Below, one piece after another: positions 7,683-16,930 of a stretch of DNA of 64,000 nt. Position 1 is the stretch's first letter. Each line of letters opens with the position of its first letter. The stretch comes from Cyclobacterium marinum DSM 745. GTDB lineage: Bacteria; Bacteroidota; Bacteroidia; Cytophagales; Cyclobacteriaceae. The notes below the pieces were generated by a model, which saw only the letters and a list, made by a program, of their open reading frames with translations, was not told where the DNA came from and ran no database searches. The stretch covers positions 3,392,001 through 3,456,000 of the forward strand of contig NC_015914.1 of NCBI RefSeq assembly GCF_000222485.1, read 5' to 3'. The position numbers and the translations under genes are program-made.

Positions 7683-8756
7683 CTATTTGAAAATTTTTGC
7701 GGCGTTTAATGCATTTTGATAGCGTCGGGCATTGATCATATGATCCCTTAAATTGGTGGCAAATGAATGGTAACCCGAAAAATCTTCTTTGGCACAGAAA
7801 TACAGGTAGTTATGTGTTTGGAAATTCAGTACGGCATTCAAAGAGCTGATTTCAGGTAGCACAATAGGTCCCGGAGGCAGACCGGCATATTTGTAGGTAT
7901 TATAAGGACTTTCTACTTCCTTGTGTACATTGAGCACCCTTTTAATGGTGAAATCCTTAAGGGCAAACAATAATGTTGGATCTGCCTGTAAAGGGATTCC
8001 TCGCTCCAATCTATTGATATAAACTCCTGCCACAATTGGGCGTTCATCTGCTTTATTTGTTTCTGATTGAACGATGGAGGCCAAGGTGGCTACCTCCAGA
8101 GGTGTCATTTGTATGGCTTCTGCTTTGGCAAGTCGCTCTTCTGTCCAGTACCTCTCGTACTCCTTATACATGCGTTCAAACAATTCTAGGGGGCTAATGG
8201 TCCAATAAACTTCATAGGTATTGGGTATAAACATGGCCATTATTGTCTGACTATTGAAACCGTATTTTTCTACAAAAGCTTCATCTTGAATAACGGATAA
8301 AAAATCATCTTTTCCCATTTCCAATGTGCTGGTGATTTTATCTGCCAGCTCTTCCTTTAACCTGATGTTATTAAAGGTAATATTGACGGGAGTCTGTCTA
8401 CCGGATCGCAGTATGGTGATCAATTCTTTGTTGGAAAGCTTTGGCTCAATAACATAATGCCCCGGTTTTACCCCTCCTTCAGAATAATTCATGACTTTGG
8501 CCACAAAGCTAAAAGTAACCACCTCGTTTACAATTTCTCGATCGAGAAGCTCCTGCCTCACTTGAGAAAAAGTGCTGCCTTTTGGAATGTTTAGTACCGC
8601 AGCTTCATCACTGTCTATTAATACATTGGGTGAGAAAAAGGCTTGGTAAAAATAAAAACTTAAAGAAGTGAGTAGTACAGAGAATGCAACTAGTCCCACT
8701 AAAATGTATTTTCTTTTTTTGTCTGTTAGCATTGTATCTATTGACTTTCCGGCCAA
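7683..8756 (-). CDS. mltG: Endolytic murein transglycosylase MltG (YceG)
   Basis: This 357-aa protein has a short cytosolic N-terminus, one membrane anchor (about residues 17-38) and a periplasmic LysM-like plus YceG catalytic region. The catalytic signature is complete: LASIVQSETNKADERPIVAG, with Glu232 in the position of the catalytic Glu of E. coli MltG, followed by VYINRLERGIPLQADPT. MltG cleaves nascent glycan strands next to the synthase complex and is thought to set strand ends. It is the first gene of the minus-strand trio with the thioesterase and YihY-like protein. The start is well supported because a basic stretch and the TM helix follow directly. Confidence 0.93.
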   Translation of the reverse strand: MAGKSIDTMLTDKKRKYILVGLVAFSVLLTSLSFYFYQAFFSPNVLIDSDEAAVLNIPKGSTFSQVRQELLDREIVNEVVTFSFVAKVMNYSEGGVKPGHYVIEPKLSNKELITILRSGRQTPVNITFNNIRLKEELADKITSTLEMGKDDFLSVIQDEAFVEKYGFNSQTIMAMFIPNTYEVYWTISPLELFERMYKEYERYWTEERLAKAEAIQMTPLEVATLASIVQSETNKADERPIVAGVYINRLERGIPLQADPTLLFALKDFTIKRVLNVHKEVESPYNTYKYAGLPPGPIVLPEISSLNAVLNFQTHNYLYFCAKEDFSGYHSFATNLRDHMINARRYQNALNAAKIFK

Positions 8757-8952
8757 TCAAAGGCCATTAATTGACTCGGCTTATGGTTTGTTTGAAGTTA
8801 CAAATATACTATTTAATCAGCTAGATGCTTTTTATGAAAAATAATTTATATTTAAAATTGATACTTGGCTTTTATTTTGTGGTTTAATTAGTTTAATTTA
8901 AGCATAATTAAAAGCAGTGTATTGGCCTGTCCAAAGCTAAGTTGAATAAAAT

Positions 8953-9582
8953 ATGGCGGCGGTATTTATCAAATTGTATCCTGAAAACCCTGATCCGAGA
9001 AAGATCAGTCAGGTAATTGATGTTTTGCAAAAAGGGGGGGTGATCATTTATCCAACCGATACAGTCTATGGCATGGGCTGTGATATATTCAATCAAAAAG
9101 CCATTGAGCGGATAGGCTTAATTAAGGGAGTAAAACCAAAAAAAGAACATTTTTCTTTTATTTGCTATGACTTAAGTAATATCTCAGAGTATACAAGATC
9201 TTTGAGTACGCCCGTTTTTAAATTAATGAAAAAGGCACTTCCCGGGCCATTTACATTTATTTTGGCGGCGAATAATAAAGTGCCTAAATTGCTAAATAGC
9301 AAGAAAAAAACTGTTGGGATAAGAGTTCCTGACCACAGCATACCACGCCTGCTTGTAAAAGAGTTGGGCCAGCCCATTTTAACCACTTCTATCAGAGATG
9401 AGGATGATGTCATTGAGTACAGCACTGATCCGGAGCTTATTTATGAAAAGTACAAGGACCTAGTGGATGTAGTTATTGATGGCGGTTATGGAAACAATGT
9501 TGCCTCCACAGTAGTGGATTGTTCCTCGGATCAAATTGAAGTAATAAGGGAAGGATTGGGGGAAATTTCGGAAATAATGTGA
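8953..9582 (+). CDS. Sua5/YciO/YrdC family protein, closest to the YciO branch
   Basis: The 209-aa protein has the family core: GGVIIYPTDTVYGMGCDIFN near residues 29-48, a PGPFTFIL segment, GIRVPDHSIPRLL and a C-terminal IREGLGEI. YrdC/TsaC makes threonylcarbamoyl-AMP for tRNA t6A37 in the cytosol. The length, the KKEHFSFICYDLSNISEYT segment and the C-terminus resemble E. coli YciO more than TsaC, so full TC-AMP synthase activity should not be assumed. It starts a plus-strand run with WbqC and ClpC and is divergent from mltG across a ~195-bp gap. Confidence 0.85.
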   Translation: MAAVFIKLYPENPDPRKISQVIDVLQKGGVIIYPTDTVYGMGCDIFNQKAIERIGLIKGVKPKKEHFSFICYDLSNISEYTRSLSTPVFKLMKKALPGPFTFILAANNKVPKLLNSKKKTVGIRVPDHSIPRLLVKELGQPILTTSIRDEDDVIEYSTDPELIYEKYKDLVDVVIDGGYGNNVASTVVDCSSDQIEVIREGLGEISEIM

Positions 9583-9645
9583 TAATTTCTTCGTTTCTTT
9601 TGCCGGTGGCATTTCTTGAGATTAACTTTCGGGAAACCGAATAAG

Positions 9646-10275
9646 ATGACCAAGGAAAGTAAGGTATTGACGACCGATTTATTGTATTTGCCTCCTCTGG
9701 CATATTTTGTTGCAATAAATGGAGCCAGTGAAATACATGTGTATACCAATGCAAAACTGAATAGGCAATCCTATGCAAACAAGGCAGAGGTACTTCTGGC
9801 CAATAAAAGGGAAACCCTAACTGTGCCGGTACATGGTTTAAGAAAGAGGCTTGCAATAAAAAATGTGAAAATAGATTACCATCAGAAATGGTTGAATGTT
9901 CACCTGAGAGGAATAAAAAGTGCTTATGGAAAATCACCATTTTTTGAGTATTTTTATGATGACTTGGAACAAATATATTTGCGAAAGCCTGAATTTTTAA
10001 TAGATTTAAACTTGGAATTACTGACACTTTGTCTTAAATTTTTACGATGGAATGTCAGTTTGGTAGTAAAGGAGGAAGAAGAGCGTAGTAGCCAAGAAAA
10101 CGATTTGAGGGGCTTAATTCACCCTAAGTCTCTGATAGACAAGGGGGAATTTTATAAACCATCGCCCTACGTGCAAATTTTTGGCGCAGACTTTGTTCCT
10201 AACCTCTCCATTGTGGATTTGTTGTTTTGTGAAGGTCCGGCGGCTAATGAAGTTTTGAACCTTTCCCGAAAATAA
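9646..10275 (+). CDS. WbqC-like family protein
   Basis: The start is set at ATG 9646 (MTKESKVLTTDLLYLPPLAY) because the longer frame depends on a TTG at 9616. The protein matches the WbqC family: an N-terminal YLPPLAYFVAINGASEIHVY block, a NRQSYANKAEVLLANKRETL-type block with the NR-x2-I/Y signature, then KNVKIDYHQKWLNVHLRGIK and the PFFEYFYDDL segment. The family is widespread in Bacteroidota and linked elsewhere to O-antigen/glycan loci; its biochemical role is not established. It lies between the YciO-like gene and clpC on the same strand. Confidence 0.85.
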   Translation: MTKESKVLTTDLLYLPPLAYFVAINGASEIHVYTNAKLNRQSYANKAEVLLANKRETLTVPVHGLRKRLAIKNVKIDYHQKWLNVHLRGIKSAYGKSPFFEYFYDDLEQIYLRKPEFLIDLNLELLTLCLKFLRWNVSLVVKEEEERSSQENDLRGLIHPKSLIDKGEFYKPSPYVQIFGADFVPNLSIVDLLFCEGPAANEVLNLSRK

Positions 10276-10365
10276 TTGAACATTAAGTGAAAAAATTGTG
10301 TTTATAAACAAGTTCATTTGTATTAAATTGAGATTGAAATATTACCATAATAAAGGAAAGATATA

Positions 10366-12891
10366 ATGGAAGCAAAATTTTCAAACAGAGTAAAAGAGGT
10401 GATCTCTCTTAGCCGCGAAGAAGCTTTGCGCTTGGGTCATGATTACATCGGTACAGAACACCTCTTGTTAGGAATGATTCGTGAGGGTGAAGGTGTAGCT
10501 GTTTCCATTCTAAAGAAGTTAGGTGTACCATTGGACGAGTTGAGAAACGCGGTTGAGCGTGCAGTGAAAGGTACGGCCAATCACAACGTAAAAAATCTTG
10601 CCAATATTCCCCTGACCAGGCAATCAGAAAAAGTACTGAAAATAACTTATTTGGAAGCTAAGATTTTCAAAAGCCAGTTGATAGGGACAGAACATTTATT
10701 GTTGTCAATTTTAAGGGACGAGGACAATATTGCCACGCAGATCCTTCAAAAGTTTGATGCTACCTATGATACAGTTAAGGAAATGTTAGAATTTCAAACC
10801 GACCAAACGCCTAGATCAGGTACTGAGGCAGATGATCCCGATGAAGAAGGTTCTAAATTATTTGGTGCTTCAGGAGGTTCATCCGGAGGATCGAAAGGCG
10901 CTGCAGAAAAATCCAGGACACCTGTTTTGGATAATTTCGGAAGGGACCTAACCCGTATGGCCGAGGAGGACAAGCTTGACCCAATCATCGGCAGGGAAAA
11001 AGAAATTGAAAGAGTGGCCCAAATTCTTTCCAGAAGAAAGAAAAACAATCCGATTTTAATTGGGGAACCGGGTGTGGGTAAAACAGCCATTGCTGAAGGT
11101 TTGGCACTTCGAATTATCCAGAAAAAAGTTTCCAGAGTTTTGTTCAACAAAAGAGTGGTAACCTTGGATCTGGCATCACTTGTTGCAGGGACTAAATATA
11201 GGGGACAGTTTGAGGAGCGAATGAAAGCTGTGATGAATGAGTTGGAAAAGTCTCCAAATGTGATCTTATTTATCGATGAGTTACATACAATCGTTGGCGC
11301 CGGTGGGGCCAGTGGATCTCTGGATGCTTCCAATATGTTCAAGCCTGCACTTGCAAGGGGTGAGATACAATGTATAGGTGCCACTACTTTGGACGAATAC
11401 AGACAATATATTGAAAAAGATGGCGCTTTGGCGAGAAGGTTTCAGATGGTGATGGTTGACGCCACCTCTCCTGAAGAAACGGTTCAAATCCTTGAGAATA
11501 TCAAAGATAAATACGAAGACCATCACAATGTAACCTATACACCCGAAGCTATTCAGGCATGTGTCAATCTTTCTGACAGATACATCTCTGATCGATTCCT
11601 TCCTGATAAGGCCATTGATATATTAGATGAAGCCGGAGCTAGGGTGCATATCAACAATATTCATGTTCCTGAAAATATTCTTAAACTCGAGGAAGAGGTT
11701 GAAAAAATTAAAATTGAGAAAAACAGGGTTGTAAAAAGCCAAAAATACGAAGAAGCGGCTCAACTTAGAGATAAGGAGAAAAAGCTTTTGGAGCAATTGG
11801 AGAATGCCAAAGCCAAGTGGGAAGAAGAAAGCAAAACCAAGCGTTATGCAGTAGAAGAGGACAATGTCGCTGAGGTAATTGCCATGATGACAGGTATACC
11901 TACCCGAAGAATTGCCCAAAATGAAGGGGCCAAGCTTCTGAATATGGGTGAAGAGTTGAAAGGTAAGGTTGTGGGGCAAGATGATGCCATCAAGAAATTG
12001 ACCAAAGCCATACAGCGGACAAGAGTAGGTTTGAAAGACCCTAAAAAACCGATAGGTTCCTTTGTATTCCTAGGGCCTACAGGTGTAGGAAAGACGGAAT
12101 TGGCAAAAATGCTTGCTACTTATCTGTTTGACAAGGAAGACGCTCTTGTGAGAATTGATATGTCGGAATACATGGAAAAATTCAGTGTTTCTCGACTGGT
12201 TGGAGCACCTCCGGGCTATGTAGGCTACGAGGAAGGTGGGCAATTGACAGAAAAAGTCAGAAGAAAACCTTATTCTGTAGTCTTACTGGATGAGATCGAA
12301 AAAGCGCATCCCGATGTATTCAATATCTTATTGCAAGTATTGGACGACGGAGTTTTGACAGATGGTCTTGGAAGAAGGGTAGATTTTAGAAATACCATTA
12401 TCATTATGACTTCCAATATTGGAGTTAGAGACTTAAAGGATTTTGGTGCAGGCATAGGTTTTGCCTCCAAGGCGAAAGAGGAGAATATGGACGAGGTAAT
12501 GAAGTCCACCATCCAAAATGCGCTCAAAAAGGCATTTAGTCCTGAATTTTTGAATAGGTTAGATGATGTAGTGATATTCAACTCTTTAAATAAAGAACAT
12601 ATCCATAAAATCATTGATATCAATTTGAAGAAATTGTTTGCCAGAATTACTGACTTGGGCTATACCATTGAACTGTCAGAGAAAGCTAAAGACTTTCTTT
12701 CCGAAAAAGGATATGACAAGCAATATGGTGCCAGGCCTTTGAATAGAGCCATCCAGAAATACTTGGAAGATGCGCTTGCTGAAGAAATACTCAAAGGAGA
12801 ATTATCTGAAGGAGATGTTATTCTAGCAGATTATTCCGGAGAAGGAGATGAGCTCGAAATTAGAGTAAATAATAAAGAGAAAGCTGATTAA
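10366..12891 (+). CDS. clpC: ATP-dependent Clp protease ATP-binding subunit ClpC
   Basis: The 841-aa protein has the full ClpC architecture: two Clp_N repeats (residues ~1-145), a Gly/Ser-rich linker, AAA-1 with Walker A 233-240 (GEPGVGKT) and Walker B near 299-305 (VILFIDE), a UVR/middle-domain coiled coil around 440-490 (KYEEAAQLRDKEKKLLEQL), and AAA-2 with Walker A 570-577 (GPTGVGKT) and the GAPPGYVGYEEGGQLTEKVR pore region. It unfolds substrates for ClpP in the cytosol. The UVR motif and linker distinguish it from ClpA and ClpB. It is monocistronic or terminal: a strong terminator follows within 25 nt. Confidence 0.97.
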   Translation: MEAKFSNRVKEVISLSREEALRLGHDYIGTEHLLLGMIREGEGVAVSILKKLGVPLDELRNAVERAVKGTANHNVKNLANIPLTRQSEKVLKITYLEAKIFKSQLIGTEHLLLSILRDEDNIATQILQKFDATYDTVKEMLEFQTDQTPRSGTEADDPDEEGSKLFGASGGSSGGSKGAAEKSRTPVLDNFGRDLTRMAEEDKLDPIIGREKEIERVAQILSRRKKNNPILIGEPGVGKTAIAEGLALRIIQKKVSRVLFNKRVVTLDLASLVAGTKYRGQFEERMKAVMNELEKSPNVILFIDELHTIVGAGGASGSLDASNMFKPALARGEIQCIGATTLDEYRQYIEKDGALARRFQMVMVDATSPEETVQILENIKDKYEDHHNVTYTPEAIQACVNLSDRYISDRFLPDKAIDILDEAGARVHINNIHVPENILKLEEEVEKIKIEKNRVVKSQKYEEAAQLRDKEKKLLEQLENAKAKWEEESKTKRYAVEEDNVAEVIAMMTGIPTRRIAQNEGAKLLNMGEELKGKVVGQDDAIKKLTKAIQRTRVGLKDPKKPIGSFVFLGPTGVGKTELAKMLATYLFDKEDALVRIDMSEYMEKFSVSRLVGAPPGYVGYEEGGQLTEKVRRKPYSVVLLDEIEKAHPDVFNILLQVLDDGVLTDGLGRRVDFRNTIIIMTSNIGVRDLKDFGAGIGFASKAKEENMDEVMKSTIQNALKKAFSPEFLNRLDDVVIFNSLNKEHIHKIIDINLKKLFARITDLGYTIELSEKAKDFLSEKGYDKQYGARPLNRAIQKYLEDALAEEILKGELSEGDVILADYSGEGDELEIRVNNKEKAD

Positions 12892-12912
12892 AATTGGTTA
12901 TCTATTTCGATA

Positions 12913-12943
12913 AAAAAGGACAGTGAATTTCACTGTCCTTTTT
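12913..12943 (+). terminator. Terminator of clpC
   Basis: A perfect 15-bp inverted repeat (12913-12927 with 12929-12943) ends in five T residues, 21 nt after the clpC stop. Confidence 0.85.
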
Positions 12944-13095
12944 GATGTTATGCCTGATAAATAGAAATTAATGGATGATTTTACTTGAACCTTTTTATGG
13001 AGCACATAGTTATTCTTTAATACAATTGTCAGATGAGCAGTGAATACCAAGATAAAGTTTGAAAAATTTGAACCATGAGTTAAAAAAGTGCCCCG

Positions 13096-14025
13096 ATGAG
13101 TTTTTTTATTGAAATGCTACTGAAATTATTTTTTTTGCTTTCAATCATACCCTTTTTACTTTCTGAAAAACTTCAGAAAAAGTATGACATGAAAATCAAT
13201 GCACAAATAGAGTACACCTTGTTTTCGGGACCGAAGAAAGTGGCATTGGTTGGAGAGAAATTTATTGAAGAAACCAGTGGTATGGTAGTTTCAAGAAAAA
13301 ACCCATCCTGGATATACGTTCACAATGACAGTGGAGGAGAACCTGAGCTTTATATTATTGACACCTTAGGGACTTACCTAGGCACCTTAAAAATTGAAGG
13401 GGTAAATAATCGGGATTGGGAAGATTTAGCCATGGGGCCGGGTCCAATCGAAGGAGAGAATTACCTTTATATAGGTGATATAGGAGATAATTTTGGCAGA
13501 GCTGAGGAGTTGATCATTTACCGAATTCAGGAACCCGATCAACTTGAAAGTGAGATGAGTGCCAAACCTGAAATAATTAAGCTAAAGTATCCGGATGGTC
13601 CCAAAGATTCAGAGACCTTGCTTGTGGATCCAATTAGTGGCGATCTATTTGTATTAACCAAAAGGGAGTCTAAAAATACACTTTATAAGGCAGCTAAGGA
13701 TTTATTATTGGATGGGAATTCGGTGGATCTTGAAAAGGTATTGCAGTTGCCTATCACCCTCTCAGTCGGAGGGGATATTTCTGCCGATGGTTCCCAAGTG
13801 CTGATAAAAAATTATTGGGTAATTTATTATTGGACAAGGAAGGAAGGAGAAACCTTGGAAGAAACTCTTTCCGGAAAAGCTGTTTTGTTGCCTTATGAGC
13901 CTGAACCACAGGGGGAAGCCATTGCCTTTGAACCGGAAGGGGAAACCTATTTTACATTGAGTGAAAAAAAGTTGCGGATAAACCCGGTTTTATACAGATA
14001 CGATAAAACTACAGACGGTGACTAA
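13096..14025 (+). CDS. Exported beta-propeller-like protein of unknown function
   Basis: The 309-aa protein begins with a hydrophobic leader (MSFFIEMLLKLFFLLSIIPF). The rest is built of repeated blade-like strands: SWIYVHNDSGGEPELYIID, RDWEDLAMGPGP, NYLYIGDIGDNFGRAE and PDGPKDSETLLVDPISGDLF. The HNDSGG ... DWEDLA ... YIGDIGDN series is characteristic of a family usually annotated only as hypothetical or SMP-30-like/PE-PGRS-like. Location is probably periplasm or cell surface. It lies alone between clpC and the DegT-like gene with no close partner, so no pathway can be inferred. Confidence 0.6.
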   Translation: MSFFIEMLLKLFFLLSIIPFLLSEKLQKKYDMKINAQIEYTLFSGPKKVALVGEKFIEETSGMVVSRKNPSWIYVHNDSGGEPELYIIDTLGTYLGTLKIEGVNNRDWEDLAMGPGPIEGENYLYIGDIGDNFGRAEELIIYRIQEPDQLESEMSAKPEIIKLKYPDGPKDSETLLVDPISGDLFVLTKRESKNTLYKAAKDLLLDGNSVDLEKVLQLPITLSVGGDISADGSQVLIKNYWVIYYWTRKEGETLEETLSGKAVLLPYEPEPQGEAIAFEPEGETYFTLSEKKLRINPVLYRYDKTTDGD

Positions 14026-14140
14026 TAGTAAGGGAATTTGAATAATTCTTTATTTTATAGAATGGGGTGTTGGAATATTTTTTTTGATTATTAGTCTATC
14101 AAATGGGTTTCTAAAACGGGCTATTTATGGAGAAAAGATG

Positions 14141-14148
14141 TATTTTTG
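14141..14148 (+). promoter_or_regulatory. Candidate Bacteroidota -7 box (TATTTTTG)
   Basis: The octamer fits the Bacteroidota sigma-A -7 consensus TAnnTTTG, 70 nt before the aminotransferase-like start. No good -33 TTG stands at the usual ~19-nt spacing, so this is only a candidate. Confidence 0.3.
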
Positions 14149-14217
14149 AAACCTTTAAAGTAGATCATCAGGTTTTCTCCTCCTTTTTGTATAATTTCCA
14201 CTAATAAATCATCAAAT

Positions 14218-15564
14218 ATGAAGTACACCAGAAGAGATTTTGTTAAAACCAATGCCATTGTAGGTACTGGAGCTATGATGGGTTTCAATTTTGCAGTACC
14301 AAATGTAAAACCTGCGCTCACGGGTGGCAAGCCAGTTCGTACTGCTTCTTGGCCAAAATGGCCTAAGTGGAATCCCGAGACAGATGAGCCCAGAGTTTTA
14401 GAAGTCCTTAGAAGTGGGGTTTGGTCTAGGTCCGAAGTAGTGAAAGAGTTTGAAAATAAATGGGCAAAAACTACAGGATCAAAAAGATGTGTTACTGTCG
14501 TTAACGGTACCAATGCGCTTATAGCCTCATTAACCCAGGCGGGCATTGGGGGTGGAGATGAAGTGTTGGTGTCTTCTTATACCTTTATTGCGAGTGTAGC
14601 TGCCATATTACAGACAGGAGCCATGCCGGTATTTGTAGATTCAGATCCTGAAACCTTTCAACTTGACCCCAAGGAAATAAAGAAGAAAATAAATAACCGG
14701 ACCAGAGCGATTTTGCCGGTACATATTTTAGGTTTACCGGCAGATATGGACAGTATCATGGCCATAGCCAAGCAGAATAATTTGATTGTTGTGGAAGATG
14801 CATGCCAGGGTTGGTTGGCAGAATATGACCATAAAAAGGTTGGGACTTTTGGTCTCGCCGGATGTTTCAGCTTTCAGAACTCCAAAAATTTACCGATGGG
14901 AGAAGGGGGAGCCATCGTAAGTGATAATGATGAGTTCATGGACAAATGCTTTTCTTATCATAACTATGGGTACCCTTATGGGTCTTTGGTTGGGGCAGTT
15001 AATCAGGGGGCAGTAATGGCTGGAACGAAAATCAGGCTTACGGAATACCAAGCGGCCATTGGGTTGAGTCAATTAAAACGACTGGATGAGGAAACCAGAT
15101 TGAGAGAGACCAATGCAAATTACCTCAAAGAACAATTGCAAGGTATTCCCGGAATAAGTACATATGTGTTGTACCCAAAAGTAAACCGCGCAGTATTTCA
15201 CCTATTCCCTTTTCGATTTCATTCTGAAGGGTTTAAAGGGCTTTCCAGAGACGTTTTTATCAAAGCTTTGCGAGCAGAGGGCATACCCTGTAGCAGTGGT
15301 TATACACCTTTGAATGATAAATTGTACTTAAAAGATGCATTTAGCTCTAAAAACTACAAGCGAATGTATCAGCCTGAGGAATTGGATTTTGAAAAATTTG
15401 TGGCTGAAAATCAATGTCCTATAACTGATAAACTGTGTAATGAAGAGGCCATCTGGCTTTCGCAAAGCATGTTATTAGGGAGTCAAACAGATATGGATGA
15501 TATTGCCAATGCAATTAAAAAGATCCATGAAAATGTTGAAGAATTACTTAACTATAAAGGATAA
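14218..15564 (+). CDS. Exported DegT/DnrJ/EryC1/StrS-family aminotransferase homologue
   Basis: The 448-aa protein has a twin-arginine-type leader (YTRRDFVKTNAIVGTGAMMG) followed by a complete type-I PLP fold of the sugar-aminotransferase family: KRCVTVVNGTNALIASLTQA, DEVLVSSYTFIASVAAIL, VVEDACQG (PLP-ring Asp) and CFSFQNSKNLPMGEGGAIV with Lys223 as the Schiff-base lysine. The family transaminates keto-sugars, usually in the cytosol; an exported member would have to be loaded with PLP before Tat transport. It is followed after 19 nt by a beta-propeller protein, so they are likely cotranscribed. The substrate is unknown. The family call is strong; the export call is good. Confidence 0.85.
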   Translation: MKYTRRDFVKTNAIVGTGAMMGFNFAVPNVKPALTGGKPVRTASWPKWPKWNPETDEPRVLEVLRSGVWSRSEVVKEFENKWAKTTGSKRCVTVVNGTNALIASLTQAGIGGGDEVLVSSYTFIASVAAILQTGAMPVFVDSDPETFQLDPKEIKKKINNRTRAILPVHILGLPADMDSIMAIAKQNNLIVVEDACQGWLAEYDHKKVGTFGLAGCFSFQNSKNLPMGEGGAIVSDNDEFMDKCFSYHNYGYPYGSLVGAVNQGAVMAGTKIRLTEYQAAIGLSQLKRLDEETRLRETNANYLKEQLQGIPGISTYVLYPKVNRAVFHLFPFRFHSEGFKGLSRDVFIKALRAEGIPCSSGYTPLNDKLYLKDAFSSKNYKRMYQPEELDFEKFVAENQCPITDKLCNEEAIWLSQSMLLGSQTDMDDIANAIKKIHENVEELLNYKG

Positions 15565-15583
15565 ATAAATACCATAATTAAAA

Positions 15584-16888
15584 TTGAATAAACCATTGAA
15601 ATCAGAAAATAAAAAGGAAGGGCTTTTGGCTCAAGCCTACTATTCAGGCTTTGAATTGGCCCATGATACTTATCAGGCGATGAGTTGTGCCTCAGACGGG
15701 AAAATTTATTATGTATTGTCTTCAGAATCTGTAACTAAAGCCGGTCAGTTGTATAGCTTTGATCCGGAGACTGAGAAAATTGAATGGTTGGCTGATCTTT
15801 CAGAGGCTTGTGGAGAAGAAACTAGCAATACTTTACCGCAAGGAAAAAGTCACGTTCCTTTCTTTGAAAAAGACGGAAAATTGTTTTTTGGAACGCATAT
15901 TGGAGTTTATGAAATGATCGATGATATGGAACGGCTCCCTGTCAATCCAATGAATGGTGTTGAACCCTATTTGGGAGGTCATTTCTTGAGTTTTGATATA
16001 AAAAGCAAAGAAGTAGAAGATCTTGGAATTGTTCCCGATGGAGAAGGGGTTTTGACCATGACCATGGATACCAAGCGAAACCAGATTTATGCACTCACCT
16101 GGCCAACAGGTAATTTTTTGCATTTTGATTTGAATACTTCAAAGATGAAGGATTTCGGTCCAATTTCAGAGAAAGGTGAAGCAGGAATTGTAGGTGATGA
16201 CTATAGGGTTTTATGCAGGTCTTTATTGGTTGTTCCCGATACAGGGGATTTGTTTTATACTACTTCCAACGGGGATATTTTTTGCTATAACCCAGAGAAT
16301 GGAGAGGGCCCGTCAAAGTTGCAAGACGTACATATGAGAAGAGATTACTTTGGAGCTTATGATCCCAAAGTTCCCGGAAATATGGGCTACAATTGGAGAA
16401 GAATTTTCTGGCATGCGGAAGATAATGTGGCGTACGGGATTCATGGTAATTCAAACTACCTTTTTAAATTCGATCCGAAAAGTGCAAAAATTGAATTAAT
16501 TGATAGGTTGTCCTCGTTACCATCTAAAAAAATGGGTATGTTTGATCAGTTCAGCTATGGATACCTGGGCTTTGACTTGGGGCCTGATAATGAAACTTTG
16601 TACTACCTCACAGGTGGGCCAATAAGTGATAGGCCTCCAATTGATGGAACCAAGAAAATTGCAAAAGGGGCTGCAAAAGAGCTTGAAAATTTGCATTTGG
16701 TAACCTACCATCTGCCTACAGGTACTTACAAAGACCATGGTCCGGCTTTTTATGAGGATGGTGGCATCCCCACTTATGTAAATGCCATAGCCATCGATAA
16801 AAATAAAAATGTTTATACCATGGCAAGAATGCAGATGCCATTTGGTGAAATTCAGGATTTGGTGAAAATTCATTATCCTGAATCATAA
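15584..16888 (+). CDS. Beta-propeller-like protein of unknown function
   Basis: A 434-codon frame begins at TTG 15584; a stop (TAA 15575) lies three codons upstream and the next in-frame ATG would remove over 30 residues, so TTG is the likely start. There is no signal peptide. Repeated blades such as GKIYYVLSSES, GQLYSFDPETEKIEWLADLS, GHFLSFDIKSKEVEDLGIV and NYLFKFDPKSAKIELIDRL indicate a seven-bladed propeller resembling YncE/SMP-30-type proteins. It sits 19 nt behind the DegT-like gene, probably in one transcript, and ends at a shared bidirectional terminator. The role is unknown. Confidence 0.6.
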   Translation: MNKPLKSENKKEGLLAQAYYSGFELAHDTYQAMSCASDGKIYYVLSSESVTKAGQLYSFDPETEKIEWLADLSEACGEETSNTLPQGKSHVPFFEKDGKLFFGTHIGVYEMIDDMERLPVNPMNGVEPYLGGHFLSFDIKSKEVEDLGIVPDGEGVLTMTMDTKRNQIYALTWPTGNFLHFDLNTSKMKDFGPISEKGEAGIVGDDYRVLCRSLLVVPDTGDLFYTTSNGDIFCYNPENGEGPSKLQDVHMRRDYFGAYDPKVPGNMGYNWRRIFWHAEDNVAYGIHGNSNYLFKFDPKSAKIELIDRLSSLPSKKMGMFDQFSYGYLGFDLGPDNETLYYLTGGPISDRPPIDGTKKIAKGAAKELENLHLVTYHLPTGTYKDHGPAFYEDGGIPTYVNAIAIDKNKNVYTMARMQMPFGEIQDLVKIHYPES

Positions 16889-16892
16889 AAAT

Positions 16893-16930
16893 AATAAAAA
16901 AGGAGCCCAAAATTGGGCTCCTTTTTTATT
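16893..16930. terminator. Bidirectional terminator between convergent genes
   Basis: A perfect 18-bp inverted repeat (16893-16910 with 16913-16930) has A-rich and T-rich flanks, so it can stop transcription from both sides. The right arm overlaps the last codons region of the GH92 gene. Confidence 0.9.
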
